DNA of 64,000 nt from Symmetrospora coprosmae (lineage: Eukaryota > Basidiomycota > Cystobasidiomycetes > Symmetrosporaceae), in NCBI GenBank assembly GCA_008802785.1, contig VUYT01000029.1, positions 62,001-126,000 of the forward strand, in the 5' to 3' direction. Shown piece by piece: positions 11,605 to 23,600 of the stretch (the stretch's first letter is position 1; each line of letters starts with the position of its first letter). Made by a program: the position numbers and the translations under genes. The notes under the pieces are model-generated. The model did not search any database. It was not told the DNA's origin and worked only from the letters and a program-made list of their open reading frames with translations.

Positions 11605-13343
11605 TCACGGCGGCGCAGCATTGCGTATGAGCCTGAGGAGAGTGCAAGCGAAGCCCCGATGGAAAGGCTCCGGGTCAGCGGCTGTAGTGACAGAAGCCCC
11701 GGGCTGTCCTGCACAAGAGGCATTCTGCCGGACACGACTCACATCCGGATGTTGTTGAGAAAGACCTGGACCAAGTTGTAGTACAGGCTTCCCTCCTCCG
11801 TGTCCTTCTGGTACCCTTCCTGCATCAGAAGGGGCATGTCGCTGAACTCGACCTCGAGCTCGTGCAGCGTCTCCTTCTGCAATGTGCGTCAACGATGCAG
11901 CTCAGCACCGCCTCGATGGAACGCGTCAAGACTGGCACGGCCGGGCTCACCGAGTCCGCCGCCTTGACCTGCGTTAGGTCAACCTGGAAGGCCTGGTGCT
12001 GATACGACACTCTATTCTTCCAGCGCTCATGCGTCGCCTTTGTCCTCGGCAGCGGGACTGTCGATGCACAATGGTGGTCGAGTTTAGTCAGCAGCTTGGT
12101 GACCGCGCCGCAAAGCCCCGACACAACAGCCGAAGATCGCACCCACCGGGCGTCTCCACGCTGATGCTGATCCGAAAGTCGAACCCTCTCTTGGGACTAA
12201 AGATGTTCATATCTGCGACGCGCGTCTTCTCCACGCATGCTTTCGCCGTGGGCTTATCTCGGTCCTTTTCGTCCTTTGTCACGCGTATCCGCGTCCTGTT
12301 CCCGCCCTGCCCCTGCCCTGGCCCCGGTGGCGCGGGGTAGAAGGCATCGATCTCTTTCGTGTGCGTGTACCGTATCGGCGCTCCCTGCCAGTGCGGCTGG
12401 GAGGCTTCGCCAACTTGTAGATTGAGGATCTGGTTGAAGTGGTGGTGTTGCCGCTGTGCGTGATGGCAGATTAGAAGTCATCAGTTCCGAGGAGAGGAGG
12501 CGCGTGATGTTGAGAACAGACAATGAACAAACCCACCAACGTCATGTTGCTCACGAATTTGCAGAAGCTCGCGTCGGTCAAGACTGTGCGGTCGCAAAGT
12601 AGGCGGCAGAGGCCGCAGAGGCGAGCTCGTCAGCCAGTCCAGCCGGCTTCCGGACGGTCAGGGGAAACAGCACACGCACTCGTCTCTGTTCCAAGTGGGA
12701 AGGTGACGCGCGAGTTGGGCGGCAAGCCGGGCCTGTTGTCGACGAGCAGTCCAATCTTTGCCTCGATCTGCGCAAGGGCGTTATGCGATGATGCGATGAG
12801 GGCGTCAGGTAAAAGTCGCCCTGCGCCTCGCCTGCACGCCGGTACTCCTCTCGCCCGCCGCACCTCTACGTTCTGCCTGTTGTGGATCCAGCCCCATATC
12901 CAGTCCCCGACCTCGCGTGTGAACTCGTCGTGCGGCTCTACGCAGAAGAAGGACTGGTCCAGCGTTGCCCGGGACAGCCGACGGTCTCTTCGGTCGTATA
13001 CTGCGGGTCGCGTGGTTGCTGCTGAAGAGGAGGCAGGCGCAGGGGCATGCTGTCCTGCCGTTGTCGACGAGCCCGGATCCGCGGACGTCGCTTGCTGGTA
13101 TGGGTCGCCAACTGCAGTGGACGCCTGGACGGACGCGGTGGACATGGCGGGTGCGCTCCCTCCAGCAGCGGCAGGAGAAGAGGTCCCGTGGCCGTGGCCG
13201 TTGCCATTTGAAGCGTGTCCATTGTTGGCCGCTGTTCCTGGTCCCTGTCCCTGTCCCGGTCCTGGTCCTGCCGTGCTGGCTGCTCCATCCCCACCACCAT
13301 CATCCCTGGCTCTCTTGCGAGGACGTGCGGCAGGATCCGCCAT
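11605..13343 (-). CDS. CET1: mRNA-capping enzyme subunit beta, polynucleotide 5'-triphosphatase
   Basis: Seven exons: 12864-13343, 12680-12767, 12537-12583, 12147-12453, 11951-12057, 11743-11876, 11605-11632, giving 396 residues. The enzyme removes the gamma phosphate of nascent pre-mRNA as the first step of cap synthesis in the nucleus and belongs to the metal-dependent triphosphate tunnel family of fungi. Motif A is VEIEAKIG (E160, E162; split by intron 1). A central strand block is RVADMNIFSPKRGFDFRISI. Motif C is ELEVE (E349, E351, E353), so the metal-binding glutamates are present. The C-terminus NNIRMLIRNAAPP is completed only by a 28-nt last exon. The first 110 residues are a Gly/Pro/Ala-rich disordered extension with a basic cluster (RPRKRARD). 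It is divergent from the secreted Cys-rich gene, with 231 bases between starts. Confidence 0.93.
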
Positions 13344-13574
13344 CGAATTATGGCAGGCCTGGCAGTATCTGAACGGTCTCCCGCTACGATGCCGAGCTGC
13401 TGCTCCCTTTCTTTCCTGCTATGGTTTGCGATCCGAAGTTGGCCGGAGAAGAGGCGTCGCCGACGTCCAAGGCCGGCGGTAGATATCCCCTCTGCACTCG
13501 ACCAACTCCATCCCGCTATCCGACGCATCGCATCGAATCGCATCGCCGCCCCGTCCTTATCATCCTCCACCACC

Positions 13575-14525
13575 ATGCGCTTCTCCTCCCTCTTCCCCCT
13601 CTTCTTTGGCGCAGTGCTGTTTGCCACTACTGACGTCTTGGTGGCCCACGCGCGAGGTGTCCCGCTTCGCGTGAGGGCAGTTCGTACATCTGATGGTGCA
13701 TCTACATGGCTAGACCTGACAGCTAACAGGAGCCCTTCCCATCCCCTTGCTCGAGCAGTCCCGCGCCAGCGACAGCCTTGCGACCGCGACGTGTACAGCC
13801 GCAACAAAGAGCACCGTCACTGTCACCCAAACAGTCATCTCGGGCGGCGCTACAAGCACAACCGCGACAGAGCCATACGAGACTGTCATCTGCAAGCCCT
13901 GTCCGACGGGACAGGCGTGCCCCAAAATCTGCGAGCCCCTCACGGTGCGTCACCCCGCTCAGGGTCAGTATCGCATGCTCAGCAACTCGCTGCTGACGCT
14001 CGCGGTCTCCCCTTGTCCCGCATGCAGACCACAATCACGCCGAGCGCTACTCCTACTCCCAAGCCAGCCCCGACCCCGACAAACTGCTTCGTTGGCCAAC
14101 CCATCACAACCACACGTTGCAAGCCGTGCGAGGCAGAGGTCTGCATCGCACTATGCGAGCCAGAGACTGTAGGTTGCCGCCGGTCTTTGCACAAAAATGT
14201 AGGACGATCCGGTGCTGATCCATATGGGGCTCTTACCACCTCTTAACCCTCCTTGGCATAGATCGTCGTCTGCCCCTCTGATGCGGCCGGCGGTCAAGTC
14301 ACTGCCAGTGACGCCCTAGACGAGTGCACTTGCCCTGGGTCAGCCTTGGGTGCACAGTGCAAGCTCCCAGCGTTCTGCTCTGATAGCGCACAGCAGGGCA
14401 GCACAACGGATCCGTGCATCGCCACACTAACGTCGACAGTCTCGCTTGACTGCCGCTGCACTGCGGGAAGGACATGCTCGCTTCCAGTGGGCTGCGCGGC
14501 AGCGACTGGCGTCATGACCCGATGA
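13575..14525 (+). CDS. Secreted cysteine-rich protein with an internal repeat
   Basis: Four exons: 13575-13656, 13730-13944, 14028-14168, 14262-14525, giving 233 residues, all in phase. A clear signal peptide (MRFSSLFPLFFGAVLFATTD, cleavage expected near residues 22-28) is followed by a Thr/Ser/Ala-rich segment fit for O-glycosylation. Then come two related Cys modules, CKPCPTGQACPKICEP and CKPCEAEVCIALCEP, and a C-terminal Cys-rich part ending CRCTAGRTCSLPVGCAAATG. There is no C-terminal hydrophobic GPI signal, so the protein is probably released or wall-associated. The family is not recognised. Small secreted Cys-rich proteins of plant-associated fungi often act as effectors, but that is inference only. 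Confidence 0.8.
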
Positions 14526-14790
14526 TGCTTGTAACGGGAAGCGCTCTCCAACATCAGTTCTCATTGCCTGTAGCTCGCCATCTCCTCACAGCTGCCTGGT
14601 ATTTCAAGCCATATTCCGTGGACTCTCTGTAACATAGTCAGATTGCCTCTCCGCGTGTAGCAATTGCGAGCAGGGTGGGATAGCTTCTCAGCAACAACAA
14701 TATGGACATATGATCTAGATCTGTATATGCTACACAATGATGCGATGCGGATATGCAACTTGAAATCTAACTACGGTTCTAGCTCTAGCT

Positions 14791-17700
14791 CTAGCTGAAG
14801 AAGTACGGACTGTCTCGAATCCGCGCCAGGTCAAAAGTGCCGCGCTCCGGTACGTCCGGAAGCAGGTCAGATAGCATTAAGTACTCCGATCCGCCAGTAT
14901 GCGCTGGCTTGGTCGTTCTCTTCTTGCGCGTGCTTGTCGTAGGATTGGCCTTCTTTCCCTTCTTGACTTTGCCACCTGCCGCTACCGGGGAGACGTCACT
15001 GTCCGCGTCCTCGGAGAAAGATGATTCCTCGAGGTCATCGTCCTCGGACTCTGACTCGCCCATGTCGCGCGTCTCAACCATCGCGTCCTGCATGAGTTGC
15101 TTCTCCGCAGCGATAGCAAGCGGCGGAAGTGCCGATGCTCCCAAGTCTTTTGCGAGTTCGCCAAGGTCGCGTCGGCGTTGTGCGTCCTCCTCTTCGACCG
15201 TGACGGTCCCCTTGCTCTCACTTGCGCGCCGACGTGCAGTGAGACTCTGCGCAAATGCCGTAGTGGACGACTGCCGCACCGCAAAGTCGGCATAGCGCGC
15301 CTGGAACCCGGCCTTTAGCTGCCCAAGCAGGTCTTGCGAGTGTAGGCGGATGAAGCAGTCGCGCAGAGCGACCGACATCGTGTCGACATCGCAGGCGTGC
15401 GTCCAGTATGAGTCATGAACCGAAGCGAAGGCGAGACCGCGCCGCTGGCAGCGTACGCAAAAGGTTCAGCCTGACGCCAAGCCAACGCACGACGCACTGC
15501 ACCGACCACTCACACCACATTCTGTAGCCGTCATCATCATGTGTGTTGCGTCGAGCGAGTGGATGAAGTTGGGCGGGAAGGCGGTTGCCTGTGCACGGGC
15601 GTCGATGGCAGAAGGCGCATTGGGATCCGTGATGAAGACCGTCTGCAGCGCCGTCATGATCTGCGACTTCTTCTGCTTGCGATACGGCTGCGCGACAGGC
15701 AGGCCAAGGGGCGTCGTCCAGATCACACTGGCCATCGGGTCCTTCGAGCCCACGACGCTCCCGTCCTCGTTGACGCGCACAGCTCGCCCGATGAGCCGTG
15801 CACAGACGGAAAGCCAGATTTGGATTGCTGATGCACCCTTGAAGAGATCGCCAATGCTCGAGAGCACCTTCTCGGCCAAATAGCTTGCGGCATGGAACTG
15901 GACATCAAGGGCAATGTCGCCGCGGTCCTTCAGCTGGCGCTGGATCTGGCGCTTGGCTCCTACGAAGGTGACTCCGTATACTGTCGTCATCACCTGTTAA
16001 CAAGAAACAGCCAAGCGTCAGGGCCACAATATTCGGTTACTCCGAGAGATTGGTCGTGAGTGTCTGCTCACAGTCTGCTTGACCACCTTTCGAGTGACCT
16101 TTCCTTGCAATTCGCTAGCGACTCTGGCCTTGACAGAATCAGCACCCGTAAGGTCGCGCTCCAGGTTTGCATTAACGATCTTCGCTACGGCAGTGTAGAC
16201 GTCTGCTGGCTTGGCTCCTTCTGCAAGGTTGACCTGCGCAGCGCCGGTCTCATCACCACCGAGAGCCGCGTAATGCTGCAGGCCATTACATGTGCCGTCT
16301 TGCTGCACGGGAAGATGGCTCGTGTATTCTTCCGGCACAGGGGAGCGCAGAGCGTTCGTGAGCTCCTTGCAGGCTGACAGGCACTGCCACGGGTCGTCCG
16401 CCTTGAGCCACCAGCGCCCTCCCTCGAGCGGACGATCGGCAGAATCGTACACGTCCAGGAGGCGCTCCTTGGTCCAGGCCTCGCGATCGGCAAACGAGGC
16501 TTTGTCGAACCCGTACGAGTTTGCCACCTGCACATGCAGCCACATGAGGCCTCTCGCGCCGAGTGGCTTGCCCTCTGCAAAGATCAGCAAACCGCGTGAC
16601 ATGTCGTCACCAATGTGGGATAGGTTGGGTGGGATGGGATAGGCTCGACCGCGAAAGTCAACATTGTGTGGGAAGTAAAAGGTCTCGTTGAGATACTGCG
16701 GCGTAATGAAGGGGACAGTGCGAAGTCAACGTCATCTGATGCTCGCAGGGTGACCACAGAGCAAAACTCACAGCTTTGGCGATCTCCAGCTTGTAATTGA
16801 GATCACAGCGCTGTGAATGTGCCGTGCTGCGCGCGTTCCTGACTTGCTTGAGCTGCACCCTATACGCTTCCCTATTGCGCGGATCCCTAAGCTGCTCCGC
16901 TGAGGGCGGTTTCGGGTCGGGTATCTTGGTCTCTGCGTTATTGATGGGTATATCGGCAAACGCCTCGCCGGAGTTCCAGACCTGCATCACGATGTCGAAC
17001 ACGGGCTTGTTGATCTTCCATGGTGTCCGACCGAGCACGTCCAGAGCTGCAAAAACCTGGTCAAGCTGCCCTTGCTCGGACGCCATCTTCATGAACTGAA
17101 CTTGCTCTGGGCTCTCCCGAATCCTCATGATGTCGGCTAGTATGAAGGAAACAGAGTTCTGAGTGGCTTCTCGTGCAGTGTCATCTGATAACTCGGCTCA
17201 CTGGAGTGTATTCGGTAGCCTCCCAAGTTCCACCGTGTCCAGGGTTTGGGGGGTACAAGCATCGGGAGGAACCTCGGGAAGGCGCTCAAGTCCATGCTAT
17301 CCTTGTCAAGCCGCGACGAGATTGCCTCGTTGAGCTTAATGACCCCGACCTTGTTGCCTCTGAAGAATTGGTAGCTCTGATAGAAGGCCGGCTGCGTCTG
17401 CTCGACCCACTCGCCCGTGCTTGGGATCTTCTCCCTCCGCAGCACTGTGGCGACATCGAGCAAGGCTTTGAGGAGGAAACCTCCGACCTTGGCGCGCATC
17501 TTTTGCGTCCATGGCATGGCCCGATCGCGAGCCTGCTGCTTTGCCGCGCGCTCCGCTTCATCGCTGATGTTCCGCAGCTCGTCTGCCTCGTCTCCGTAGC
17601 CCTCGCGATGGGCAGCGTTCGCCGCTCCCGCCGCTATGCCCTGCTCCATCATGAACTTCCGGATAGACGAGCGGGAATCACGCCCGCCGGTGCGGCTCTC

Positions 17701-19587
17701 GGCAGCCGGCCCGGCCGCGCTGGCCATGGCTTTATCGTAGAGATCCGGGTACAGCACCTTCCAGGCTTCTGCCCCGAACTCGTCCTCGATGGCACGCCCG
17801 AGAAAAATAATGGCTCGCACAGCCTTGATGCCGTCCGTCATTGACGAGCCGCCGGCGTTACGCAGCGTTTCAACTATAGTGATATACGCCAGCTTCTCGA
17901 CGTCCAGCAAGCCAAGCAGAGCTTGGACATCGCTGTCAAGAGCAGTGCTCTTTGCCGTTCTGGGTGACGGGTCATCGCACAACGCGAGCTTGAGTTCAGC
18001 CGTTAATGCGTCCAGCCAGGTCTTCATGTGGGCCTGCAGCTGATTGCCTTTGAGCCGCGTCTCGGTGCCAAGCCCGACCTTGTCTAGCTGGTCCCGGTCA
18101 TGCATGCTCTGCCATCGAGCTGCATCGTACGCCGACTCTTCGAGAAGATCCTGGCGGACGTAGGGATCGGTCGTCTGAAGCCGCTGCCCTTTGATGGTGG
18201 TGAGGTTCCCGAGCAGGCTGTCGAGGCGGAACGGAATGCTCTCCTTTTCTGTGCGGCTTGCTGGCTGGATGTGCACAGCAGGCTCGTCCGCTTGCCATGG
18301 CGATAGCCTTTGAGCCTGTTGTAATGGCATGTCCTTTCCGCTTCCGAGCGTTTTATCCTCGCCTTTGCCCTCCTCCTGGTAGCGCATCTTGTCCACCATG
18401 CGGGTCCGCAAGTCATCCAGCTCGATCACGGCTTCGCTCTCGCCGCTTTCGGCAAGCACTGCGGCCAGCTCTTCGAGGACCTCGAGCGCACCGTGGTCAT
18501 TGAGACCGGCCAAACCGGCGTGCGAGAAGATCGGGTCCTGCAAGATTGCTTCCAATGAGCGTCTATGCGTACGCAGCTCGTTGTAGAGGTGCGCTAATGA
18601 GCGAAGATGGGGAGCCGAGGGATCTTGTAAACGCGGGTTAGGGTGGGTCAATTGGGTGCTGCAACGGCAGAATGCAGAACAGCACGATCAGTCAGCCCGA
18701 GGGCAAGTCGCCGAGAGGCCTCTAGAGAGACAGAGAAGAGACACTCACGCTACGGACCCCTTGAACATGACTGCCCACGTCGCATCTTCCACGCGCCCGT
18801 AGAGGCGCTCATTCTTGAGCAGCATGTCGAGCCATTCCCATGCTTCGCTGACGTACATGCGCTTCCGTGCGACGCCTCCTTTGCTGTTTGCCGACCCATG
18901 CACGAGGGCTTGACGGAAGAAAGCCCTGAGGAAGGTGGTGTGTATGCCGACGGGGACAAGCTCCGAGAATTTTGTGCGCCTGGCTGCTGAGGACGCCGAG
19001 GTGGACGCCCCTCCGCTCTCGATGTAGCTCTGTGCTTTGTCTTTGTTGTACTCTGAGCGTATCTGGGCAAAGACGCGCTTTGCGCGTGCAATGTTGCCTG
19101 TGGCCAGACATATCTCGAGGACGGCGATCTGTTCGACGATGGGCGACAGGGTGACTGTTGCGTTGGGCGATAGGAAGAGCTCTTCGATGGGCATTGCCGG
19201 TGCTTGAGCACGCGAAAGCTCAGACTGCACAGCCAGCAGGGAGCTCTGGACCTGCTGCGAGGTTCTCCTGTGCCGCCGTCCTGGAGATAGAGGCGGCGGT
19301 GGTATTGCGCCCGTCCCCGTACCCGTCGCGGTCGCAGCGCTCGCGGCAGCAGCAGCGGTGTCGGCAAGACTGCCGTTCAACTCGCCAGAGAGATCTGACG
19401 GCAATGTGGAGGTGCTCGAGAAGGCCATGCAGCCATGAAGGCCGCGTCTTGCGTATCCAGGTCCAGCATGACGCGGTCGCGGTTGCCGTCGCCGCTCGGC
19501 CAGCGGGAGGAGCGAGGAAGCGACGACGGCTCTAGCATGCTGCCGTCCCCCGCTGGCTGCCGTGTACGATATCAGGGATCTGAGCAT
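14791..19587 (-). CDS. RPO41: Mitochondrial DNA-directed RNA polymerase, single-subunit (T7-like)
   Basis: Six exons: 18749-19587, 17202-18658, 16772-17136, 16072-16695, 15514-15993, 14791-15444, giving 1472 residues. It transcribes the mitochondrial genome and primes its replication. The N-terminus (MLRSLISYTAASGG, then Arg-rich) is a mitochondrial presequence. Catalytic motifs are intact: motif A QQDGTCNGLQHYAALGGD with Asp1020, motif B KVVKQT|VMTTVYGVT split by an intron, and motif C HDSYWTHA with Asp1266. The palm block YFPHNVDFRGRAYPIPPN is also canonical and the terminus is the expected YFFS. The N-terminal extension (pentatricopeptide-like in the family) is long. A lysine/glutamate-rich insert of about 110 residues lies between the motif C helix and the conserved C-terminal strand. 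Assignment is certain; the exon 5-6 join is inferred from GRRGLAFASVHD. Confidence 0.96.
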
Positions 19588-20608
19588 GGTCCCTGCCTGC
19601 TGTGGTTGGTGCGTATGAGAGTGAGAGCTGCTCGTCGCCCGCCTTGAATTGCTCTGCCTGCGACTTTTGCCACCCCCTATCTACAGCCTGGCTGGACGTC
19701 CCTCATACTTTTCCTGCTCTCTTCTCTCTTCTCTCTTCCACATCCTTCCAAGTGACTGTGCGAGCTAATACCTCCACTGTCGCTATGCATAAACCATGAT
19801 GATAACTAGAGTGATCCGGAAGTTATCGATCCAAACCTCCCCCGTCCTCCTTCCATCACCTCTTACGCCGGTTCAAGGGTCACACTGTTAGACCACCCTC
19901 ACGTCCCACACATCCCTCTCTCTTCCTGCTTCCGTCCTCTCGCTCTCGCTTCCTCTCCCATCTCTTGGAAGGCCTGAAGGGGTTCCTCGTCCGGGTCTTG
20001 ATGCGCGCGCTCTGGCCGCCCCTTTACACCGCTCGCTCTCGCAGCGAGCTGGTTCAGGCGGCCTCGGAGCCGGCTCTCGGACGGGCTCCCTCGCAATGGT
20101 TGTCCGGAGTAGGAGAGATGTGTCGTGCGAGAAGGAAGCAACGGTGGCAGATCCGAAGGAGAGGGAAATGTCGGGGAAGCCTCGTGCTTGTGTGGGGGTG
20201 CGTCTGCGGGCCTGAGTTGGAAAAGACGGTGGTGGGCCCCGGGAGGACAGGGGAAATGGTCGACAATTGGGCAGCCGTCACGCAACCGACCCTTGTTAAA
20301 TCAAAGGCCCAATCCTATCAGTTCTGATTCCTCCGTCTTCCCCATCCGCATTCTAGGGCGCAGTCATCTTGGAAGGATGCCATGTGCCAGAGAGTCGTTG
20401 CACGTCCGATTCACTTGTACAGCACTTGTACAGCACCTGCAGTAAGCGCATTAGATGTTGTCTCAGTCTCGGCCTCGACGCCGGTCTTGAATGCTGCCCA
20501 GTCGTATGATAACACGCATCTTGGCGAAGCGTCTCGCTTCCTCTACTAGTACCACGGCCGTCCTTCCGCTACAAGTACAATAATGATAGGGGAGTCACTG
20601 CGCAATAA
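19588..20608. other. Intergenic region upstream of RPO41
   Basis: About 1 kb between the RPO41 start and the stop of the phospholipase-D-family gene, both on the minus strand. It contains a pyrimidine-rich stretch (CTCTTCTCTCTTCTCTCTTCC, 19718-19740). No supported gene; the 120-codon plus-strand frame at 19965 has no recognisable content. Confidence 0.55.
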
Positions 20609-23600
20609 TCACGCTGCAATCTTGGCCGTACTACTGGCAGGCGGGACCGACGCCCTCAGACTGCTCTGACTTGCGTTGGCGCTGCGGGCCGAGTCTCTGC
20701 GCAAAAGGCTGATACGGCTCCCCGTGCGCTTGGGCAGTGAGCCCGACTCGGACTCCATTCTTTCGCGCTCTGCACGTTCCTTCTGTGCATTCTCCCACTC
20801 CTCGAGCTGCGCTACCGTCTTGCCCGTCGCGCGGTCCCGCCAGACACCGTCGTCGTCCACGCGGCCGTACAGCTGCGTGTTTTGCTGACGATGCAACGCC
20901 TCCATCCACTCTGCGACAATCTGCTTGCTGTCGACCATGATGTTGACCTCGCACGAGTGGTACCACGACTGCGTGTCCTGGTTGCCGTTCCCCTGGATCC
21001 CGACCTCGTCGTCGATCTGCATGAACTTGACGTGACAGTTGCGCTGCTTCTTGACGGCATTTAGCGGCCGCACCTGGTCTTTCCCAGTGTACCAGTAGAC
21101 GTGCAGCTGCTTCTCGTGCCCGTGCCCGCCCTTCTTGAGGTCGCGGTACATGCGCTCGATAACTTCCTCGTTCGTCCCGCCCTGGAACGGCATTGACTCG
21201 CCCTTGTCGTTGAAGCCCAAGTCGACATAGATTGTCACCTGTATCCCACGCCGGCAAGCCTCTATTGCGGCATTGACGATGGGCTTGGCGTTAAAAGTCG
21301 GCGTTTGTCTGTAAAGCGCAAGATGTGAAATGCGAGTCAGCCCATATGCCGCGCTCATCAGTCCACTGCACAGCCCTTCCTCACATAAACACGCTCTTGC
21401 GAGCATACCGGAACCCAGCCAGCCACGCAGCGTCCTGCGGTACGCGAATGTCCTGATGCCCAGGCAAGCCGTGCGGCTTCCGGTTGACAAGCGCGATCGG
21501 GAACGGATTATGCTTCTTGTGCAGAACATGCGGGTTGAATTCGTCCAAGACGTCCGTGTCCTCGACGGTCGACCATGCCTCAGACAGGGCGCCCGCGTTG
21601 AGGACGCTCGACAGGGCGCGCTGTCGGGGCGTGTGGCTACCCGGCGGACCTGCAGGAGATAGGATGCTCGATCCGCCTTTGCCAGATCGGATGGACCCGG
21701 ATTTCGAGCGGGAGCGTCCGACGTTTACTATAGTACGCAAGAAGCAACGAGCGTGAGGAAAGGAAATTAGCTGTGGCTGATCAGACCTCTGTGGGAGGCA
21801 CGGGGGACGCGACTCACTCCCTCCCATAAAGCTCTTGCGGTTTGCGCTGACGGATGACGGCGTTGTCTGGCCATTACTGAGGGAGCTGCCCGGTGCTGTA
21901 CCACCCTGCTGGCCGCCCCCGAGATCAGACAGCTTCCTGCTGCTTGGGCTACTACCCAGCGTGGGCGATGCCACGGACGCAGGAGTGGCGCTCCTCCCGT
22001 TGGGCTGAGGCGATGCCCCATCCTGCTGATGGAATGCTGATGAAGGAGGGGTCTGCAAGTCTTGCGGGATCGAGCTCGACTTGGGGAACATTGCTATGGG
22101 TGCTGAAGCATCTGCCGCCACCGCCGGCGCCGCTGACGTTCCGCTCTGCTGTCCATCGCCCTCCGGGAGCGGACTAGGGTGACTTGCGGAGTTCCGTCCC
22201 TCCGAGTAGACGGGGCTGAGCGGGCGCTGGCCATTGGTCGGTGGGTGGGATGGCGTAGCGCCCGCTTGGAGCAGAGCAGTGTCGATGCTAGCCAGGGCAC
22301 TGGCATCGGCTGCACTGCTCTGAGCGACAGCCCGGACCGGTGTTTCTGGCTGGCTCTCGAAAGACGTATTAGGCAAGTCGAGTGCAGGCAGAGCGTGCGG
22401 TATTGTTTCCGTACTCGAGGCTGGCAGGCCGTCGATGCCATTGGTCGCGAGGTCGTTCGCCTGTGAGGTTTGCAGCGGCTGGGACCAGTTGACAAAGCTC
22501 GGCTCGAGACTCGTGCTGACCGGTCGAGGAGCGCTTGCACTTTCCTCGTCAGCTCGCGTGACTGAGCGCGATGCGGCTGGCGACACCTCGCGACTGACGC
22601 TGGCGCTATCGGACTGGGAGGGCGGGCCGTTCGTCGATAAAATGGTCGGCATGGCAGGCCGCGCTGCGCCTTGGAACGACTTGCGGCGCTTGTCGTATGC
22701 CTGCATCACAACATCGGTGAATCTTAGCGAAGGCTGCTTGAGTGCTGCCGCTGTGCCCGTGCCATCGATGCCAGGAACGACAGCACTGCCGCTGCTGGTG
22801 CCGTTGAGCGCGTGTTGTGCGCTCGCGGGCCGGTCCTCCGATTCGGACCCAAAGCTGCCCCGGCGCCCCTCGCTGAGCGCGCCCAGCACGCCTCGGAACC
22901 GCGCCTGGGTGTTCAGGCCCCCGACCGACTCGCGCTGCTCCTTCTCATCCCCCTCGCGCTTGATCTTTGCGAGCTTGTCGTCATCGATCTTCTGCAGGTT
23001 GAGCATTGCCCGGGCCGCCTTTGCGGCTTTGACAATGTCGATCCCGCGCAGGTACGGGTTTGTCTCGAGGAACTTGAAGTCGTCGGCTGTCAGGCCCTCG
23101 ACGTTGCTCGCTGGCTTGGGCTGCATCAGGCACGGCAGCACGGGCGTAAGCTTGTGGTGCCACGAGAAGAGAAAGATGTCGTAAAAGGCCTCGACGACGG
23201 GCCCTTCGAGATGGCACATCATCTCGAGGTTGGGCCTGTCCTGGATGTTGTTGCTGTTGATGAGGGCGACTTTCCGGTCGATGATGAGGAACTTTGCGTG
23301 GAAGGTGCCCATGATTGGGCGGTGGAAGTTGATGACTTCGAGCGTCAGGTTGGGAATCTCGGCCAAAGTGGGCAGCTTGAGCTCTTCCCGCCCTTCCTGA
23401 TCGACCATGGCGTGGTTGTCGACTGCCTGGGACAGCTGTCCTCTGTCCCACATGATCTTTACAGGCAATGCTTTCTGCCCTCTGGTGCCGGCGCGCTTGC
23501 TGAGCTCTCGGAGGCCGTTGCTAATCTTGTCGACGCTGTTGGAGGGCTGCCAGTAGTTGGTCGCGAGGATGACTTCGTGCTCGGCGAGGACGATGCAGTC

